Assembly (NCBI RefSeq): GCF_963422355.1
Contig: NC_085085.1
Coordinates: forward strand, 9,426,306-9,490,305
Direction: 5' to 3'
Length of the DNA: 64,000 nt
DNA from: Corticium candelabrum
Taxonomy: Eukaryota; Porifera; Homoscleromorpha; Homosclerophorida; Plakinidae
The position numbers and the translations under genes are program-made. The first letter of the stretch is position 1. Each line of letters starts with the position of its first letter. This document shows positions 1 through 37,399 of the stretch, one piece after another. Under the pieces are notes generated by a model. That model saw only the letters and a list, made by a program, of their open reading frames with translations, was not told the DNA's origin and did no database searches.

Positions 1-1768
<1,768 letters not shown>

Positions 1769-1865
1769 GAAATCAGTATTTTCTAATGCTTCAATTTTTA
1801 TACAGACGCTGGACAGGAGCCTTCCGAGGGTAGATCAACTGTTTTATACAGTACATAGCTATTTG

Positions 1866-3199
1866 CTAAGCAACAGAGAATTTCATTTCAAGTATGTCTC
1901 CAAGACCAGCTGTTATTGTCTGGCCTGAGACAACAGGACCGACTCCTGATGGTGTACCAGTCAGAATCAGGTCACCAGTCTCAAGACTCATGATACGACT
2001 AATATAACCGATTAAGTGAGGAATAGTAAATACCATGTCCTTTGTATTTCCGTCCTGTTTCATAGTGCCATCGACCTTCAACCAAAGCTGAGTGTTCTCG
2101 GGACATGCTAACTCATCCTTCGTAATGAACCTGCTGATTGGACAGAATGTGTCATAACCTTTGGCAAGTGTCCATGGGGCACCGGCCTTCTTTGCAGCTG
2201 TCTGAAGGTCTCTTGCTGTCATGTCCAATGCAAGAGCATAACCTGCCACGTGATCCATTGCATGTGATTCAGGAATTGTACGTCCAGGTTTACCAATAAC
2301 GACGCCCAGTTCAACTTCGTGGTGAAGTTCAGAACAACCATCAGGGACCTGAATTTATAATTCATCACATGTTTATGAGAGTCCACAATTAATAATAGAG
2401 TGACTTTAATAGTAAACATATAATTGAACAAACAAATTACACACGTAGCCCTGTAAGTGGCCATGGCAACTAAATTTTCAGATGGCGAATAATAAAGAAA
2501 TATTAGATGCTACCATGACCCATCTGTGATACAGGTGATACATGAAACAGCTGATATTAATTAACGTTTAAACACTGGGAAGGCATAATGGAAGACTTTG
2601 TGAGTGAGAGGGGAATGCCCCAAAGGAAATGAAGTCTCTGTGGTTTTGTTGTATCATCCAGCAGTAACTGCTGTAGACTAGGAAACTGTAAGTAAACATG
2701 ACTGGTGGTTAATAACTATTTTAGCAAATCTGATACAAAATGTTTTGTCAAGTGGTAAATATAAAGGATCAAACAGCATTGTTGGAGCCCCTCCCCCAAC
2801 GTCTACAAACATTTGCCATTCCCTGTGTAATTACGAGAACTCAGGACTTGTTTACAGTATTTTAAGTCTGTTGGCATTCCCAATGCACATGATGCGTATT
2901 TCAAATCCAGACCATTGGTGATCTACCAAAATGATCATATTTTCATGCTGTTAAATGCAAATCATACTTCCAGAGCCTGTTCATGCATGTACTCATTTCA
3001 GATTGTTTGTTGTACCGAATATATGACTATCTAGATTGCTGCTGGATAATGTTCTACAGTGATTACTGGAAGCATTTCTCACAGCTGGGAAGAATGCAGA
3101 GCTGGCAGATAAACTTGTTTTCCGACTACAAAATTTTCCTTTACTTGCCAATGGCTACCGAGCTAATGAAGCAAAACCTGACCTAGCCTAGCTGTTCAT

Positions 3200-3237
<38 letters not shown>

Positions 3238-3349
3238 GCGCACACACACACACACACACACGCACGCGCACACACACACACACACCACACACACACACCA
3301 CACACACACACACACACACGCACGCGCACACACACACACACACCACACA

Positions 3350-3380
<31 letters not shown>

Positions 3381-3389
3381 CACACCAAA

Positions 3390-3454
<65 letters not shown>

Positions 3455-3769
3455 GGAATCCATAAAATCAATTTCACAAATTTCAAATAATTAATTACTA
3501 ATCACTGCAATACATACGCACTATGATAGAATTTCCTTCTCCCAGATAAGAAGACGGAGGCTTCAGGAAAATAAGAGGAACAGTAGGAACCGTGTTACCC
3601 AGCTCAGCAGCGTGTTCTCTGTTTTCAACGAAATTAGACAGTGCCACAACTCTAGACGAGGTAGTGATGTCCAAATCATGATCGTTTACCGGTAGTTGCG
3701 TCCAACAGCTACAATCTTCCGACCAAAGCTGGCAAACGCTCTCACGTCAACAGCCGCTCGTCCAGCCAT
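1866..3769 (-). CDS. FAHD1: FAHD1-like acylpyruvase / oxaloacetate decarboxylase
   Basis: Complete three-exon gene on the minus strand: exon 1 3769-3690, exon 2 3618-3522, exon 3 2348-1866. Phases join cleanly to 219 residues, close to the roughly 220 of animal FAHD1. The protein starts [20 protein letters not shown], then [14 protein letters not shown], then a loop ending [28 protein letters not shown] carries the two acidic metal ligands of the fumarylacetoacetate hydrolase fold, and [12 protein letters not shown] supplies the third. [15 protein letters not shown] is the conserved C-terminal signature. Known members are Mg-dependent mitochondrial enzymes that cleave acylpyruvates and decarboxylate oxaloacetate. 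The 1.2 kb second intron holds a compound (CA)n/(CACG)n tract. The donor of exon 2 reads GTGCGT. The start is the only in-frame ATG before the conserved block, and the gene shares a 129 bp divergent promoter with LRRC20. Confidence 0.93.
3200..3452. repeat. Compound (CA)n / (CACG)n microsatellite
   Basis: About 250 bp of CA repeats broken by CGCACGCG and CCACAC blocks that recur in order, so it has higher-order structure. It lies in FAHD1 intron 2. Confidence 0.95.
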
Positions 3770-3898
3770 GATACCAGGCAGAGCAGTGAGTACACAGTGG
3801 ACCTAAGCGACTCAAGGAAGACAAGGTCACGTGAACCATGTGATCATGACATGTGATACAAGTTGCTGCTATTTTCGTACGGTTAGACTTCTCTGCTA
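3770..3898. promoter_or_regulatory. Bidirectional promoter between FAHD1 and LRRC20
   Basis: The two ATGs face away from each other with 129 bp between them, so both core promoters and 5' UTRs must lie here or overlap the genes. CACGTGAACC near 3831 contains an E-box-like CACGTG. I see no clear TATA box. The regulatory role is inferred from layout alone. Confidence 0.5.
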
Positions 3899-4136
3899 AT
3901 GGCTGAAGACGTAGCTAGAGTTGCAAACAGATGCGAAGATGCGAAGGAGAGCAAAAGCCTTGATTTGAGTTCCTGCCGATTGGCTAAGATGCCGGACGCA
4001 ATCTATCACATTTTACGGGAGATTCCGGTAGTAAAATGCAACCTGGATGACAATATCCTACGAATTCTACCTCGCAAATTTTGCAGCAAATTTATTGCCC
4101 TACAAGGTAGAGTGTCACGCGCTGTAAATTAATTAA

Positions 4137-4178
<42 letters not shown>

Positions 4179-4625
4179 TGGTGTGTGTATACTGGTTGGT
4201 AGCATGTTATGGCCAATCATCATTGATCAAGTGAGTGTATAGTAGATACTTTCATCAGATTGCATGATGCCCCTTACCTATAGTTGCATCTACTTTGCCT
4301 AATTAGCTAATACTGATGATTTGATTTTGTAGAACTCACACTGTCAGGCAACAGATTAACTGGACTACCTGTTGAAATGGTAGAAATGGTAGAGTTACGA
4401 CAACTTGACATTTCAAGAAATCAGTTCACAGAATTTCCCTCTGTTATTGTGCAACTCCCTTTACTGAGAAAGGCTATCATAAAAGAGAACGAAATCAAAG
4501 AGATTGACATTGATCAAGTACGTGAAATGAAAAGTCTCAATGAGCTGGACTTGAGGGGAAATCCATTACCAATGCTTACAAGTCAGTTTCTTGCCAGGAT
4601 TGATGGGGTCACAGTTCACGTTTGA
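3899..4625 (+). CDS. LRRC20: Leucine-rich repeat protein, LRRC20-like
   Basis: Two exons, 3899-4106 and 4333-4625, joined in phase 1 (G|AA gives Glu), encode 166 residues. The N-terminal MAEDVARVANRCEDAKES matches the short lead of vertebrate LRRC20. Leucine-rich repeats follow: LDLSSCRLAKMPDAIY, then LRILPRKFCSKF, then ELTLSGNRLTGLPVEM, LRQLDISRNQFTEFPSVI, LRKAIIKENEIKEIDID and LNELDLRGNPLPML. The spacing is that of small intracellular LRR proteins of 180 residues or so. There is no signal peptide, membrane segment or enzyme domain. Molecular function is unknown in the family; a binding scaffold is the default inference. The intron (4107-4332) contains a short (GT)n tract. The start is the first ATG after the divergent promoter. 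Confidence 0.85.
4138..4188. repeat. Short (GT)n tract in LRRC20 intron
   Basis: About 50 bp of GT dinucleotide with two GGTG interruptions just downstream of the exon 1 donor. Confidence 0.9.
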
Positions 4626-5050
4626 TGACCCTGCTTCAGGCTTGGTGCCACAGCTAGCTGATGTAAATAAGTTGACAGTGGAATAACACACGGAGCTTTA
4701 ATAATGACTTGATCAAGATTTTTACATTTAAGTACCTCCTGTAATGTCACTTTTAGAGTGAGGCATGTAAGATGACAGTATGCATGCTTCTCGCCATGTA
4801 GACTACTCTTCATATAAGTGTGATGTCATAGTATGCATAATATTGTCCTTTGTATCATTTGTGTTGCTGCCAGTAAAGAGTTATTTGGCTTTGGCTTAGT
4901 CTCCATACGTCAATCGTGCACAATCGTTCTATTAGCCAATGGACAGTGTACTTTTGTCCCAAATGACAGGCCATGAATTGGGAGAAACACAGTACCCAGT
5001 GTACCCAAGCCTTCGTTGTCCTACACACGTTTTATATTGTGTACAATTAG

Positions 5051-5116
5051 TAGTCTCGCGTAGCCAGAACCCTTCCGCTGGGTCATCCCCCGGCAAATTC
5101 TGGCTACGCGAGACTA
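5051..5116. mobile_element. Small foldback element / MITE
   Basis: Perfect inverted repeat with 19-base arms, TAGTCTCGCGTAGCCAGAA at 5051-5069 and its complement at 5098-5116, separated by about 28 bases. The flanks outside (TATTGTGTAC and GTGCACAATA) continue an imperfect complementarity. It could be a tiny MITE or the fused ends of one. No coding capacity. Confidence 0.65.
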
Positions 5117-5467
5117 GTGCACAATAAGCTTCATGCTTACGAACTCATCTTGCACGTGGTAAAACATGTCCACAAAAACTGGTACAATCCAAGGCTACAC
5201 CCTTGAAGTCAATGTGTGTTTTTGCACTGAACATGCCTAATTGTCACCTAGACATCATAGTCAATATGGACTAGAGATGTCTTGGTATGGGTTCATAAAA
5301 GATGAAGCCCAATGTGGTCTCTGTAGAAGTCCCATATGGTTTCAAAATGGTGGTCAAACACTGACTCCACCTTGGAGCCTTTCATTAATTATAAAAGGGT
5401 CACATTCATAAAATAAAATGATGAGGTAGCATATTTGTGTGCATACACAGACAGGCAAGCTTGCTCC

Positions 5468-5470
5468 AAC

Positions 5471-5526
<56 letters not shown>
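5468..5526. repeat. (CA)n with CGCGCG core
   Basis: Dinucleotide tract near the 3' side of LRRC20; it begins with ACACGCGCGCGC. Confidence 0.9.
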
Positions 5527-5528
<2 letters not shown>

Positions 5529-6071
5529 GAATTTCAGCCACCATTACAAGTTTAGGCCTAGCAGAACCAAACTCCAAGCATGATGGTCTTTACCTAATTC
5601 AACTGACACATTCAAAGATTTTAAAAAGTGTCTTCCATAAGCTTGTCACTTCTGATTTGATAGACTACTCCATCACAAATGTTTCTGACGTTGACTATTG
5701 CCCATTCTAATGACAACCTAGCCATTGCAATCTCTGTCTTATATGTGCAACTCACTAGAGTCTTCTTTTGGAAATCCTGTGCTATATTGATACCAAAAAT
5801 TGTTCTGATATAGCTCATATGAAAGGTGGACTATTCTCAGCCATATAATAGAAAATTGGGAGGAGCAGCAATCTGAATATTTTCAATTTAAATGTTCTAA
5901 AAACACTGAATACTTGTTTCTGCCAGTAGGTGATTGTTATACTTGCTTAGCAATTAATCTTGTTGTCAATTTCTTGGAATAACCATCTGATCCATGGATG
6001 ACACTGCCCATTTACGAATTGCTACCAGTTGAGTGACAGAACACACCACGTGCACGAGTGCACAGGCACAG

Positions 6072-6078
6072 GCACACA

Positions 6079-6161
<83 letters not shown>
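6072..6161. repeat. (CA)n microsatellite
   Basis: About 90 bp of CA repeat just past the ABCB8 stop codon, so probably in its 3' UTR or beyond. Confidence 0.95.
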
Positions 6162-6163
<2 letters not shown>

Positions 6164-6263
6164 GTGAGTAGAAATTGTACTGTACTGCCACAGTTTTAAT
6201 TGCCAAAGATAGTGAGTGGATCATCAAAATGCACAATACATTCAAACAAAGCAATACTGCAAA

Positions 6264-14323
<8,060 letters not shown>

Positions 14324-14459
14324 AATATATTGATATGTCACACTCCTAAACTGCCTGGAACAATAAACTCTACTGAAACATAATTTCTTGAATGACACCT
14401 GAATGATGCACAAATAGTAAACACAAATACAACGGAACAAGCATTGACCGACAGTAGTA

Positions 14460-14491
14460 CACACACACACATGCACACACATGCATGCACA

Positions 14492-14550
<59 letters not shown>

Positions 14551-14557
14551 ACACACA

Positions 14558-14632
<75 letters not shown>
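14460..14632. repeat. (CA)n microsatellite
   Basis: About 170 bp of CA repeat with two CAGA units, 140 bp upstream of the ABCB8 ATG. Confidence 0.95.
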
Positions 14633-14635
<3 letters not shown>

Positions 14636-14880
14636 GCTCCACAAGCATGTCAAACATCGACATCTAAATTCTGTATTGAAATAACATGCACTTTTATATC
14701 TGGGCTCACTATAATCTTCACTGTCAGATTCTAGGTTTCTAGGAAATGAATTTACACATCCTTACACACACAACTTCCACACCAAGGTGGTACAACCTTG
14801 CAAGTACGTCTATCCCTTGACTAAATCCCACACTTTCACCCAGTTAGTAAAGGGCAAAGACAATTCCAATCTCAAATACT

Positions 14881-15060
14881 ATACTATGCAAAATTCATTG
14901 GGTTTAAGGGTGTGCTTATCATAAGAAGGAAAGTTATCCAGCCATGATCCCGCTCCATGTCCTTGTAAGGATCTTAACTTTGCCACAGTGTGTTTCTGAA
15001 GAATCTGGCACAAGAAATTCATTAATTTTGCTGCCAATACTTGGCACAAGGAACAGACAG
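14881..15060 (-). pseudogene. Relic of a retroelement C-terminal region
   Basis: The minus-strand frame reads KLRSLQGHGAGSWLDNFP followed by a Ser/Asn-rich stretch. The pattern QG.GAG.WLD..P is common in the region after the reverse transcriptase of non-LTR-like elements of marine invertebrates. No reverse transcriptase is left and the frame runs upstream into GACA-repeat sequence. A decayed fragment is the best reading; it could be chance similarity. Confidence 0.4.
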
Positions 15061-15441
15061 ACAGGCAGACAGACAGAATAATTCTGAGCTGCTTACAGAA
15101 AGGTCCTTCCCATTGGTTATTCCTCTTGTTTTTGAACATTTTGGCGGTTGGGGGGGGGGGACAAGCAGTAAAGTATTTGAACAAGAGTGTAAGGGATGAT
15201 GAAGGAAGATAAAATGAGACCGACTTCAAGACCAAGCGGCAATCAATCATTTCAGTGGCACTACAAAGTTGCAATGCGAACGTCATCTCGGACAAACTCA
15301 TTAGCATAGCTAGATTAGAACGTTGAAAGGTAGTGTGCTCAGTGTAATTTTGTATGCTTCAGGACCGTAATAGCCTTGTCGTGTTAGTGTTAGGTTGCTC
15401 ATGACGTAAACATTTGATTTAAACGGAGAATATATGTATTG

Positions 15442-15543
<102 letters not shown>

Positions 15544-15655
15544 TGTTTTAGCTCTAAACTTGTTCTGTTTAGTGTCTAGGTGTTTCTGTATAGTTGGACT
15601 TGTAGCTACATACAGTATTGCATGTTGTTAGATTCATGTTTCAAATATATGTATT

Positions 15656-15682
15656 GGACAGACAGACAGACAGATGTGACAT

Positions 15683-15721
<39 letters not shown>
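15656..15721. repeat. (GACA)n tetranucleotide array, second copy
   Basis: GACA units interrupted once; the two arrays have similar left flanks (AATATATGTATTG just before each), so they look like a local duplication. Confidence 0.9.
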
Positions 15722-16233
15722 TTCAGTCAATTCATTTGCTAATTATTTAGATTTTGATCTTTACCTTGTGTAACCCACTTTGGGCTGTTGAATAGTGCGG
15801 ATCCAATGTATTGACAGACAGACAGAAGACTGACAAACAGAGAAACAATCCGAACATGCATACAGATCGACTCTAGATCTGCAGATCTACACACACACTG
15901 CAGGCTGCTAATTAGATCTGCAAACCTGCAAAAGACAAACAAAGGACAGACGAACCAACAGAATGTTATTAAGTACATTGGCTTTGCATGTATAAATATC
16001 TATGTGCCTCAAAGACAGAAAGAGCAAACTGAAAATACGAAATCAGTCTGTACACGTAGGATACATAAAGACTTACAAACCTGCTTTGACGCCAACAGTT
16101 CAATGCTGTGACACGTGGACTCGACACCCACCTTTTGCCGAATAAACCTCTCGTCATGAAGAATGTATCAACCAAAAACCTCTAGCTGGTTGGAGTATAG
16201 ATTTATACGCATGCGCGTTAGTAGAACTTCAAG

Positions 16234-29196
<12,963 letters not shown>

Positions 29197-30021
29197 TTTG
29201 ACTGGGATTGAACTAATTTTACTTGAGAGAAACATGCGTGGAAAGTGTGTTTCTACTGTATGAAGTTAGTGATGCAAGTTCGTAGGGTAAGTGAACAAGA
29301 GCACGTAAAGCCATTTGTGTTGTATGAGAAGACCTATATACATACAGTAGTGATTTCATCTGTTGTATGTAAGTAAGACTGGACATTATACAGTGAGTGA
29401 AGTTTTGGGCAACTGGCTGCACGACCTGAAGCAGTCTCAACAATCACATTTTTTGTTGTATGTTTTCTACTGTTTCCTACAAACATGTTACAAAACAAGA
29501 GCTGTATTTGACATATTTTTACTACAATGTAGCTCTTACAGTTATCCTCGGTGTCATTCAGAGGATTGACTAAAATTTAGCTACATTCTTCTCTTGGATG
29601 TTATTGAGCAAACAATTCCCTAGCCCTATTAATATTAATGGCTCTGTAGTCTATATGTATGCCTTTGTGTGTACAAATAATATCATCAGCAAGTCGTTTA
29701 TAGTATAGACACTAGATCATCTCACATACTGTATTGACCCCTATAAGCTCTAATGAGACATCTTCAATTGTGTACTTGAGTAAGGTAAGGTTGTCCGTTC
29801 TAGCGCGCGTTAAATAGGCGTGTTCATACAGTGCTGTCAAAAGTCATAATATCAGACTAGTAATCTCTTCTCAGACTTCTATAAACGTAACAAACTAGAG
29901 GTGCGTGTGATAATGCGAAAGAGAACCAAATGAGAGTCGTTTTCACTACTGACATTAATGCTGGGACCGACTTAGATAGCTTGCAATTACAACTTTTGCA
30001 GTTGTGTGAAAACCTGTTACA
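29197..30021. other. Intergenic, PSMC6 3' side to sulfotransferase promoter
   Basis: About 0.8 kb. It should hold the PSMC6 3' UTR and the promoter of the following gene. I see no further open frame or repeat of note. Confidence 0.6.
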
Positions 30022-31782
30022 GTGTGCGTTTACACAAATCAAAAATCCGGGATTTCTAGAGAATATCCGGGAGCTGCATCAGAAAAAGGCTGGTTGACCT
30101 GCATCATGCGATGTCTGGGATTTTATTTTTCCCGACGTTTTGGTTTGTTGGCACTTTCTGTATCTATTCTTTTGTTTCTTGCTGGCTTCTACTTTCTCAG
30201 TACTAGTTCTAGTGGTGCAGCTCGACAACCAGTTGTTTCCTACCATGCGTACGATCGACTGCGAGGTTTACGTCGAATGCACGACAGTGTCAATGAAAGC
30301 GTAACCAAAACCCCACAGCAGACTAGAAGACAATCAGAATCAACAACTAGTAGTAATTATACAAGTATTGATTTCGAGCACGTCTGTCACGCAACTCTGT
30401 CGCAACTCTACCGAAAGTTGCACGTCTTGGAGGACAGACTATGGGAGGAAAATATACGACAAGCAAGATCTGCTAGAGAAAGAGGAATAGTTGGCGATTA
30501 TGAAAGGACGAAGCAGATCATTTCCATTAATCTCAAGAAATGTCGAACTTCGTCATCTGATCAAGAGGAGCTCCGTGTTGTGCAGTCTGATGTGCAGTCT
30601 GATGTGGAGTCGAAGGCTGACGTTCAGAAAGCCAAAGTTGCTGTTTCTCAGTCTCAGCTCACTGCACTTGCCATGAGGCGCGCTCGGATTATGCTGTGCA
30701 GCTTTTCACTTGTGGATCAAATGAATATGAATAGTGTCCACAACAGTTTGTCTTCCAGACCCAAACGGGACTTAATTATTATAGTTGCGAACATGAGAAC
30801 AGGTTCGTCATTTTTTGGTCAAATATTTGAGAAAAGTGACGACGTACTTTATTTCTATGAGCCACTGAAGGGGATATCGAGGCTAGCAGTTAGTCAAAAT
30901 TTCAGCAAAAGTGATACTCAAAAATTGAACCTGGCATTACTGAAGTCGATATCGACTTGTAATTTTGAGACAAAACTTGGCCACCAGTTTCTGCAAGATA
31001 TCAGTTTATCGACATATTCATCTAGAGCTAATAGCCATGTACTTGCATCGCCACCTCTGTGTCCCAGCAACTGTCCAGAAATGAATCGATGTCCTGTTAT
31101 TCAAAGCCACATCTTCCATCGAGTGTGCATGTCAAAGCAAGCAACTGTGGTAAAGAGTATTCGAATTCCTGACATCATGTTGCTGAGAGAGCTAGTGAAC
31201 ATTGAAACCGAAGGAATCATTTTAGGCCACGAGAAACCGGCTAAACTACAAGTTGCTCATTTGGTACGAGATCCTCGTGCTGTCCTTTTTTCGAGAATGC
31301 GCATAAGAGGACAGTTGGAAAAGGACTTTCTAGCAATTCATGGGAATACAGCAAAGATACCGAGTAGAGATTTGTTGATAGACTCAGAAGCCAGATCTCT
31401 TTGCACAGAAATGTGGACAAACTTACACTATGCTGATAGTCATCCAAACTGGTTAAAAGACCGCTATCATATTTTTAAATTTGAAGACATTGCTCTAAAA
31501 CCTCAGTTAGCAGCAAAAAAGTTGTATAATCGTTATGGTCTTCAGATGAGCAATTCTGTGCTGGAGTGGATTGAACAGAACACGCATGCGGCAACCAACA
31601 GAGGTAACCCGTTTGGGACAAACAGGGACTCGGAGTTGGTAGTGACAGCTTGGAAAACACTTCTGAGAGCTCCTATAGGAAGACATTATATCCAGATCAT
31701 GCAGTCGAGATGTCAGCATGTCATGAAATTTTTGGGGTATGAATTGGAAAATAAAGAACTGTTTAGAGCACATGTCAACTAA
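30022..31782 (+). CDS. Type II membrane carbohydrate sulfotransferase, intronless
   Basis: Single open frame of 586 codons. A second ATG at 30106 (MRCLGFYFSRRFG) is the likelier start, because it puts a short basic tail before the membrane segment (about residues 41-60 of the long form), as in Golgi type II enzymes. A Ser/Thr/Gln-rich, partly coiled stem follows. The catalytic domain has the 5'-phosphosulfate loop MRTGSSFFGQIF (from residue 258), then LYFYEPL, and the 3'-phosphate motif HLVRDPRAVLFSRMR (from residue 413). FKFEDIALKPQLAAKKLY and WIEQNTHA are typical of the CHST1/3-type family, which moves sulfate from PAPS to the 6-OH of Gal, GalNAc or GlcNAc in the Golgi lumen. The acceptor sugar cannot be told. 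The stem is longer than usual. A diverged relative lies tail-to-tail at 32708-36273. Confidence 0.85.
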   Translation: MCVYTNQKSGISREYPGAASEKGWLTCIMRCLGFYFSRRFGLLALSVSILLFLAGFYFLSTSSSGAARQPVVSYHAYDRLRGLRRMHDSVNESVTKTPQQTRRQSESTTSSNYTSIDFEHVCHATLSQLYRKLHVLEDRLWEENIRQARSARERGIVGDYERTKQIISINLKKCRTSSSDQEELRVVQSDVQSDVESKADVQKAKVAVSQSQLTALAMRRARIMLCSFSLVDQMNMNSVHNSLSSRPKRDLIIIVANMRTGSSFFGQIFEKSDDVLYFYEPLKGISRLAVSQNFSKSDTQKLNLALLKSISTCNFETKLGHQFLQDISLSTYSSRANSHVLASPPLCPSNCPEMNRCPVIQSHIFHRVCMSKQATVVKSIRIPDIMLLRELVNIETEGIILGHEKPAKLQVAHLVRDPRAVLFSRMRIRGQLEKDFLAIHGNTAKIPSRDLLIDSEARSLCTEMWTNLHYADSHPNWLKDRYHIFKFEDIALKPQLAAKKLYNRYGLQMSNSVLEWIEQNTHAATNRGNPFGTNRDSELVVTAWKTLLRAPIGRHYIQIMQSRCQHVMKFLGYELENKELFRAHVN

Positions 31783-32522
31783 ATATGTAAATAACTTTGT
31801 AGAGACACTGAGCAGATATTTTGTAGAAGCTATGGATAAACTTAATAAAAACTGTCCAGTAAGTTGAGCAGGTAACAACCATGAGATCGAAATGAGAGTG
31901 ACTCTAGTCAATAGCAGTCTAGTTCTATGTCTGTTGTACTTTGTAGTCAATCGTTTTCAGCTCTATTGAATTATTCACAGACGTTTGTCCTCAGACAGGG
32001 TACAATACACTGACTGGATCAATTTGAGCTATATGATTGCTGTTTCATGGTAAATGACTTGTGGGTGTGACTTGTTTGTGCAAGAAGTATCACCTAAAAA
32101 ATCAAATGGAATTTTTTATGTTGCCATTCCACAGACTTCAATGGTGTATAGATATGGATATCAGGTAGAGGTGTACCGGTTTTCAGGCTGGTGCTGGTAA
32201 GAGAACTCAAGGATGAAACCATTAATTACGTCGGTCAGCCTAGGGTAGCATTTTTTGATTCGGTACGGTACACACTTTCATTTAATTTAGTGATAGAGAA
32301 ACAATTGCCATCACATTACTGTCATTAGAAGACACAGTGACTTGTTAGTGCTTCTAATAAGGATTCTGCTCATAGCCCTGGTGTACATCCCATTCACACA
32401 TAGTTGCAGAAGCAACAACCAAAATGGTGGCTTTGCAGACCTCAATTCTTTGATTGGGAAAACAGGTGATAATCTAGCATTAGTTTCCTTCTCCATGCTG
32501 GAGAAGCAGCTGTTAAGAGTAT

Positions 32523-32592
<70 letters not shown>

Positions 32593-32707
32593 CTTGCACG
32601 GGTGCATGCTTGCAAGCAGGTCCAGACAACTGATTGCCAACACTGCCTGAAATTTTTAATGAAAATTAGTGATAACTCAATTAACTAAATATACTAAAAT
32701 TATATTA
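31783..32707. other. Intergenic between convergent sulfotransferase genes
   Basis: About 0.9 kb of two facing 3' ends with a (TG)n tract at 32523-32589. AATAAA-like signals occur near 31842. No other gene is seen. Confidence 0.7.
32523..32589. repeat. (TG)n microsatellite
   Basis: About 67 bp of pure TG between the two convergent sulfotransferase genes. Confidence 0.95.
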
Positions 32708-36273
<3,566 letters not shown>

Positions 36274-37399
36274 GATTAGAGTAGGCGGAGTGGAGATTGC
36301 GCAGAGACGCTGTTGCCGACATTTTCGCCTCATGTCGAGCTCGCAAGGATGAGAACGACGACGTGTGTGTGTGCGTGTGTGTCTTCCTGTGGAGTGCCTT
36401 TGAATATGCATGTCGAAGTCTTACATTGACGGTTTTGAGATACCGAGGGTGAGAGCTTCGTTTCCGGTGCCGTCGTGGTCATCGCATGGTATATGGTCAT
36501 CGCATGGTATATCTACGTGTTTGTTCGCACTGTGAATGCCTTCAGCATGTGGCAACAGCTTCTCAGTTTCCGTGTGTATGATCTGCGGAAGATGATGGTT
36601 CTAGACGGGCCGGCTAAGCCGTTTGGTCTGTATAGTAGGTACTCTAGCTAGATCTAGAGACAAGAAGTATAGGCTAGTATAGCTATAGTACGTGTGAGCA
36701 AACTGGCCATGGGAGACCGACGAGTTGGACTGTTAATGCCTACTTGGAATGGATACCTTACTAGTCTGGCACTTGGAATGGATACCATAGTAGTCTGCAT
36801 TGTGTTTGTGTCACGTGACTTGTAGCTGGCTGCATCGCTGTACATGTGTATGAACAAAGACAAGTTGGGAGGAAAATGGAGATTTATTGTCTTTGTGCTG
36901 TGTGTATACGTAGAGCTACACTACGCTAGAAACGTGAAATAGATGGACAGTCTATCTAGTACAGTGCTGGTCTTACAAGATGGCTAATCTAGAGACGACC
37001 AAGTCAAGTTGCAGTTCATTACATTGATTAGAGATGATGTATACATTATGGCCGGTTTGCACTGTGAAGGTGAAGTATTTGCATACGACTGTGTAGATCT
37101 AGACTGGATATTGTAGCTTTTGTATCATTTGACTGCAGGCATCTGAATCACAATTCTGTTGTACAGTGTACCCGAAATTTGTAGGCTCAAATCTCTGCGG
37201 GCCACGCCAGAATTTGTACGTACGTGTCTAAATGTGAGTTACTGCATGCAGATCACGTGATATTGGGCTTGGTAGGCGGTACCACCGATTGAGCAGTTGG
37301 GCGTTCCATACTAGATTGCCTCAGTTTATAGCTAGAACTCTATTCCACCAGAGCCGAGCGCGACTTGACTGCTCGAAACGTGTAGGTTTTGCTGATATC
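36274..37399. promoter_or_regulatory. Divergent region sulfotransferase / MIEAP-like gene
   Basis: About 1.1 kb between two outward-facing starts, so it should hold both promoters. Two small direct duplications are visible: CATCGCATGGTATAT twice at about 36480-36511, and a TACTTGGAATGGATACC-like unit twice at about 36740-36800. No TATA box is obvious. Confidence 0.5.

Larger units (their letters stand above)
4626..6263. other. Intergenic region between convergent LRRC20 and ABCB8
   Basis: About 1.6 kb between two 3' ends. It holds a small inverted-repeat element (5051-5116), a (CA)n tract with CGCG (5468-5526) and another (CA)n tract (6072-6161). I see no conserved open frame. Confidence 0.7.

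Noticed and set aside
14324-14653. Upstream extension of the ABCB8 start through the (CA)n tract
   Set aside because: It would put a long Cys-Val run before the mitochondrial presequence; the ATG at 14323 is better.
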